Below, in pieces: positions 62,266-64,000 of a DNA stretch of 64,000 nucleotides. The translations under genes and the position numbers were made by a program. The DNA is from Algoriphagus sp. TR-M9 (GTDB taxonomy: Bacteria > Bacteroidota > Bacteroidia > Cytophagales > Cyclobacteriaceae), in assembly GCF_027594545.1 (NCBI RefSeq), contig NZ_CP115160.1, forward strand, positions 746,001 through 810,000. The letters are read 5' to 3'. Positions within the stretch are counted from its first letter, which is position 1. Every line of letters begins with the position of its first letter. The notes beneath the pieces are model-generated. The model ran no database searches, was not told where the DNA came from, and saw only the letters and a program-made list of their open reading frames with translations.

Positions 62266-64000
62266 TTGGAGATCCAAAATTTAACCGGCTTGCTTAGAAT
62301 CCTACGTTTAACGCTTTTCCTTTGCTTATTAACTGGTTCCTTCATTGCAAAAGGCCAAATAGGATTTCCTTACTGTGAATCTTTTGCCGATGGGGAGACA
62401 CAAGCGGCCACGATTCTGGGTGGCTCAGCCAAAATGGTCGATGGAGCCTTGAGGCTGACTGAATCCGTGATGGAGCAAAGTGGCTATGTATATATAGATG
62501 TGCCATTTTCTTCAGCTTATGGGATCAAGGCTTCTTTTGAATATTTTATGTATGGAGGCAGTGGGGCTGATGGTTTAACCGTTTTTTTATTTGATGCCGA
62601 AACACAAAATTTTCAACCAGGTGGATTTGGTGGTTCGCTGGGATATGCGCAGCGAAACAATACACCAGGGCTCACCGGAGCCTATTTGGGGTTAGGTTTT
62701 GATGCTTTTGGTAATTTTGGGAATACCAATGAAAATCGAAATGGAGGGTTCCTAGCTGGAAGCACCTCACTTTTTCCAAATAGCATTGTCCTCAGGAGAG
62801 GAGGAAGCGGGCTTACCGGGTACGAATTTGTGAACGGGAAGATAACCAATGATCCGCCTCCAGGGACCGCTCAGATTGCATTGGATGTAGAATATCAGTT
62901 TCCGCTCAGCTCAGGAGGATTTGGAACTACTCGGGTAGAAGACCTGAATCAGCCCGGCTATAGAAAAGTTTTTCTTGAATTAGAGCCTCACCCCAATGGT
63001 GTGGGCTACTTGGTGAAACTAGAGATGGTGGTAACCACTGTTCAGAATGAACCCAGGACGATTACCATTTTCCAGTCCACTGCATTTACCTTGCAGGCTC
63101 CGAAGAATTTAAAAATTGGCTTTGCAGCATCCACTGGAGGTGAAACTAATATCCATGAAATAAAAAATCTTTTGCTTGAAGTTTCAAACGAGGAAGATCT
63201 ACAAAATCCGCAAGGCGTGGACTTTTCAGATTTTGCCTCATGTGAAGGGCAGGAGAATCAATATTACATTACGGATGAGGAGGTCGTCTTACCAAATGAA
63301 AACTCTGAAATTCGATGTCTTCAGTTCTATGCCTCTTTGGAAGAGATCGAAGAGGAAAGTGAGGATATTTGCGCCCAAGGTAAATGCCGGGAAGATACCA
63401 GAGAACTGGTTTTGCCAGAAGGTACTTTTAGAGCGGGTGATGATGGAGGTGACTTTACCTTTTTTCCAAATGAAGGTTTTACCGATCAGGAAGTGACCGT
63501 GTATTATACCATTACAGACAATTACGGAAAGTCTTCCACAGGTAATAGTATGACCTTGAAAATTCAGGAATCGCCAGAGCCAGTTACGTTATTTGTCGAG
63601 GATGCAAGTAATCCTGAAACAGAAATTAGACTTTGTGGGGGCGAGTCAGTAAGTCTCCAGTCGGAGGGCAATGAAGCATACGACCGATACGAATGGTATA
63701 AAGATGGTGAGCTGATCGAAGGAGAGGCTTCACCTCAACTCATAGCTGGAGAGAAAGGAGTGTATCAAGTGTATGCTTACAATAGGAAAAATTGCCCTGC
63801 CAAGTCGAATGAGATTACTTTGGTTTTCCCAGAATTCCCCGGGTTTGAGGTGGAGGATAGGGTAGTGGGATGCACCCCAGGAGAACCAGTGGACGTCAGT
63901 GCTGTCATAGCTGGCTTTGACCTTATCTTGTATGATTACAGATTAGTAAATACTGCAGGTGAGCAATTTATCAATGAAGAGTTACGCAGTATAGCTGAAG
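62266..64000 (+). CDS. Large secreted protein with L-type lectin and Ig-like domains (3' end outside window)
   Basis: The frame stays open to the window edge (578 residues visible). No ATG lies before the conserved region; TTG at 62266 or 62290 is the likely start. A signal peptide follows (LRLTLFLCLLTGSFIAKGQ). Residues about 35-290 match an L-type lectin fold: GGSGADGLTVFLFD, GGFGGSLGYAQRN and GAYLGLGFDAFGNFG. Two or more Ig-like domains follow, including CGGESVSLQSEGNEAYDRYE and WYKDGELIEGEAS. This is typical of T9SS-secreted adhesins, which usually end in a sorting or gliding-associated C-terminal domain, not visible here. Confidence 0.75.
   Translation, partial: MEIQNLTGLLRILRLTLFLCLLTGSFIAKGQIGFPYCESFADGETQAATILGGSAKMVDGALRLTESVMEQSGYVYIDVPFSSAYGIKASFEYFMYGGSGADGLTVFLFDAETQNFQPGGFGGSLGYAQRNNTPGLTGAYLGLGFDAFGNFGNTNENRNGGFLAGSTSLFPNSIVLRRGGSGLTGYEFVNGKITNDPPPGTAQIALDVEYQFPLSSGGFGTTRVEDLNQPGYRKVFLELEPHPNGVGYLVKLEMVVTTVQNEPRTITIFQSTAFTLQAPKNLKIGFAASTGGETNIHEIKNLLLEVSNEEDLQNPQGVDFSDFASCEGQENQYYITDEEVVLPNENSEIRCLQFYASLEEIEEESEDICAQGKCREDTRELVLPEGTFRAGDDGGDFTFFPNEGFTDQEVTVYYTITDNYGKSSTGNSMTLKIQESPEPVTLFVEDASNPETEIRLCGGESVSLQSEGNEAYDRYEWYKDGELIEGEASPQLIAGEKGVYQVYAYNRKNCPAKSNEITLVFPEFPGFEVEDRVVGCTPGEPVDVSAVIAGFDLILYDYRLVNTAGEQFINEELRSIAE

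Noticed and set aside
63176..63496. 106-codon plus-strand frame
   Set aside because: It is an alternative frame inside the lectin-domain gene, whose own frame is uninterrupted.

Overview
The window looks like chromosomal DNA of a Bacteroidota bacterium, most likely order Cytophagales and close to Cyclobacteriaceae/Algoriphagus. The evidence is a gliding lipoprotein GldH next to a PSP1-domain protein, a GWxTD-domain protein, a GT117 (DUF2723) glycosyltransferase, a PorT-like barrel, OmpA/PD40 fusions and a lectin-domain adhesin. Promoter elements have the Bacteroidota form TAnnTTTG at -7, and Shine-Dalgarno sequences are absent. Several starts appear to be TTG. No rRNA, CRISPR array, prophage or transposase was seen. 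One tRNA-Leu(UAG) is present.

Layout. 1-9 kb: the 3' end of an MlaD/MCE gene, an S41 peptidase with an EEP-family membrane protein, aconitase, a TonB-C protein and glucose-6-phosphate isomerase. 9-11.5 kb: a GNAT gene whose last 109 bp are repeated 1.96 kb downstream. The two copies bracket an AT-rich insert with a small secreted Cys-rich peptide and a 6-bladed propeller lipoprotein. 11.5-25 kb: gldH, ricT-like, purD and recQ (minus strand), kdsD-manC, rlmB, a GWxTD protein, a methyltransferase and the GT117 protein. 25-33 kb: a sulfur block with thioredoxin, an MBL-fold/double-rhodanese protein, split YeeE/YedE transporters, a TsdA-type dihaem cytochrome and a porin, interrupted by an MFS/acyl-ACP thioesterase pair. 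33-36 kb: a cold-adaptation cassette of desaturase, DEAD-box helicase, basic protein and Csp. 36-46 kb: D-lactate dehydrogenase, MsrAB, small envelope proteins, a SGNH hydrolase, DUF4407, DUF5995, a VIT/CCC1 transporter, an M19 dipeptidase and a glycosyltransferase. 46-62 kb: leuS, queE, OmpA/PD40, queD, lpxB, clpX-clpP, tig, tRNA-Leu, a RelA/SpoT protein, a Fur-family regulator, a STAS protein and purA. The right edge cuts a large secreted lectin-domain protein.

The most notable signal is a shared regulatory module in the sulfur block. Four transcription units (trxA, the MBL-rhodanese gene, the YeeE/YedE pair, and tsdA-porin) each carry a Crp-like inverted repeat of the form TGTGA-N6-TCACA. 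In all four it lies exactly 21 nt upstream of a TAnnTTTG-like -7 element, which puts its centre near -41.5. The interrupting MFS/thioesterase unit lacks it. Together the genes suggest a jointly activated thiosulfate/sulfane-sulfur regulon: porin entry, periplasmic thiosulfate oxidation by TsdA, inner-membrane uptake by YeeE/YedE, and persulfide oxidation or transfer by the MBL-rhodanese protein and thioredoxin. The regulator is not in this window.

Other points of interest are the 109-bp repeat-flanked insert, a desaturase whose conserved N-terminus seems to start at ATT, and a terminator on the plus strand at 45.34 kb with no gene in front of it, suggesting a small RNA.
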